6,686 bases of DNA, taken from the NCBI GenBank assembly GCA_016206745.1, contig JACQQW010000023.1, forward strand, positions 1 through 6,686, given 5' to 3'. Made by a program: the position numbers and the translations under genes. The DNA comes from Candidatus Omnitrophota bacterium. GTDB taxonomy: Bacteria; Omnitrophota; Gorgyraeia; Zapsychrales; Fredricksoniimonadaceae. Below, piece by piece: positions 6,619-6,686 of the stretch (positions are counted from its first letter, which is position 1; every line of letters begins with the position of its first letter). The notes beneath the pieces were generated by a model. It saw nothing but the letters and a program-made list of their open reading frames with translations, ran no database searches and had not been told where the DNA came from.

Positions 6619-6686
6619 ATGACATTTATTCCTTCTTCAAATCCTAGTCAGTCAGTCAGTCAGTCAGTCAGTCAGTCAGTCAGTCC
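6619..6686 (+). CDS. 5' end of a possible repeat-controlled gene (3' partial)
   Basis: ATG at 6619 begins MTFIPSSNP and continues in frame through the AGTC tract as repeated S-Q-S-V to the window end without a stop. A strong promoter lies about 43 nt before it. The ribosome binding site is poor (TAAAG at 6612-6616 at best), and only 22 full codons are visible, so the gene is tentative. The tetranucleotide unit has no stop in any forward frame, while the reverse strand would meet TGA, so only rightward reading can pass through it. The product is unknown because the body lies outside the window. It could also be a chance frame. Confidence 0.35.
   Translation, partial: MTFIPSSNPSQSVSQSVSQSVS
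6646..6685 (+). repeat. Tetranucleotide microsatellite (AGTC)x10
   Basis: Ten perfect tandem copies of AGTC with no interruption, ending one base before the window edge, so the true length may be greater. Tracts like this change copy number by polymerase slippage. The same unit controls the phase-variable mod gene of a type III restriction system in Haemophilus influenzae (established knowledge). It might also mark the point where an assembly stopped. Confidence 0.95.

Noticed and set aside
6646..6685. CRISPR-like or direct-repeat array
   Set aside because: The unit is only 4 nt with no spacers; it is a simple microsatellite.

Overview
This window looks like a fragment of a Gram-negative (diderm) bacterial genome of roughly balanced GC, with all visible genes on the + strand. 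The products are mostly secreted, periplasmic or outer-membrane proteins. The mix of features (a surface-fibre operon with an unusual usher-like protein, a stand-alone receiver ending in a YYDKSEG motif, strong AAGGAGG-type ribosome binding sites) reminds me of uncultured Omnitrophota-type or deltaproteobacterial genomes. That placement is an impression, not something the sequence proves.

Positions 1-5449 hold one tight four-gene unit. In order: a 5'-truncated, secreted protein of three related beta-rich repeats (2-1312); a small secreted pilin-like protein (1336-1950); a periplasmic PapD-like two-domain protein (1961-2764); and an 889-residue outer-membrane protein (2780-5449). The last combines a short helical segment, a domain like the N-terminal domain of pilus secretins, a long beta-strand region that looks like a barrel, and two C-terminal SdrD/Cna-B-like modules with EF-hand-like loops. 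The gaps are 23, 10 and 15 nt, so co-transcription is likely. The order subunit - subunit - chaperone - usher matches chaperone-usher fimbrial operons, but the proteins are divergent. I read this as a non-canonical chaperone-usher-like system for building a surface fibre.

Positions 5514-6421 hold a second small unit: a single-domain response regulator and, 35 nt later, a small exported protein with a duplicated G-(Y/W)-G-x-I motif and a His-rich tail. A 64-nt AT-rich gap separates it from the fibre operon.

Positions 6422-6541 contain no gene I can support. From 6542 the sequence holds a very good extended -10 promoter, then an ATG at 6619 whose frame stays open into ten perfect AGTC repeats (6646-6685) at the window edge. 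This arrangement resembles tetranucleotide-repeat phase-variable genes. The gene itself lies outside the window, and a contig end at a microsatellite is also possible.
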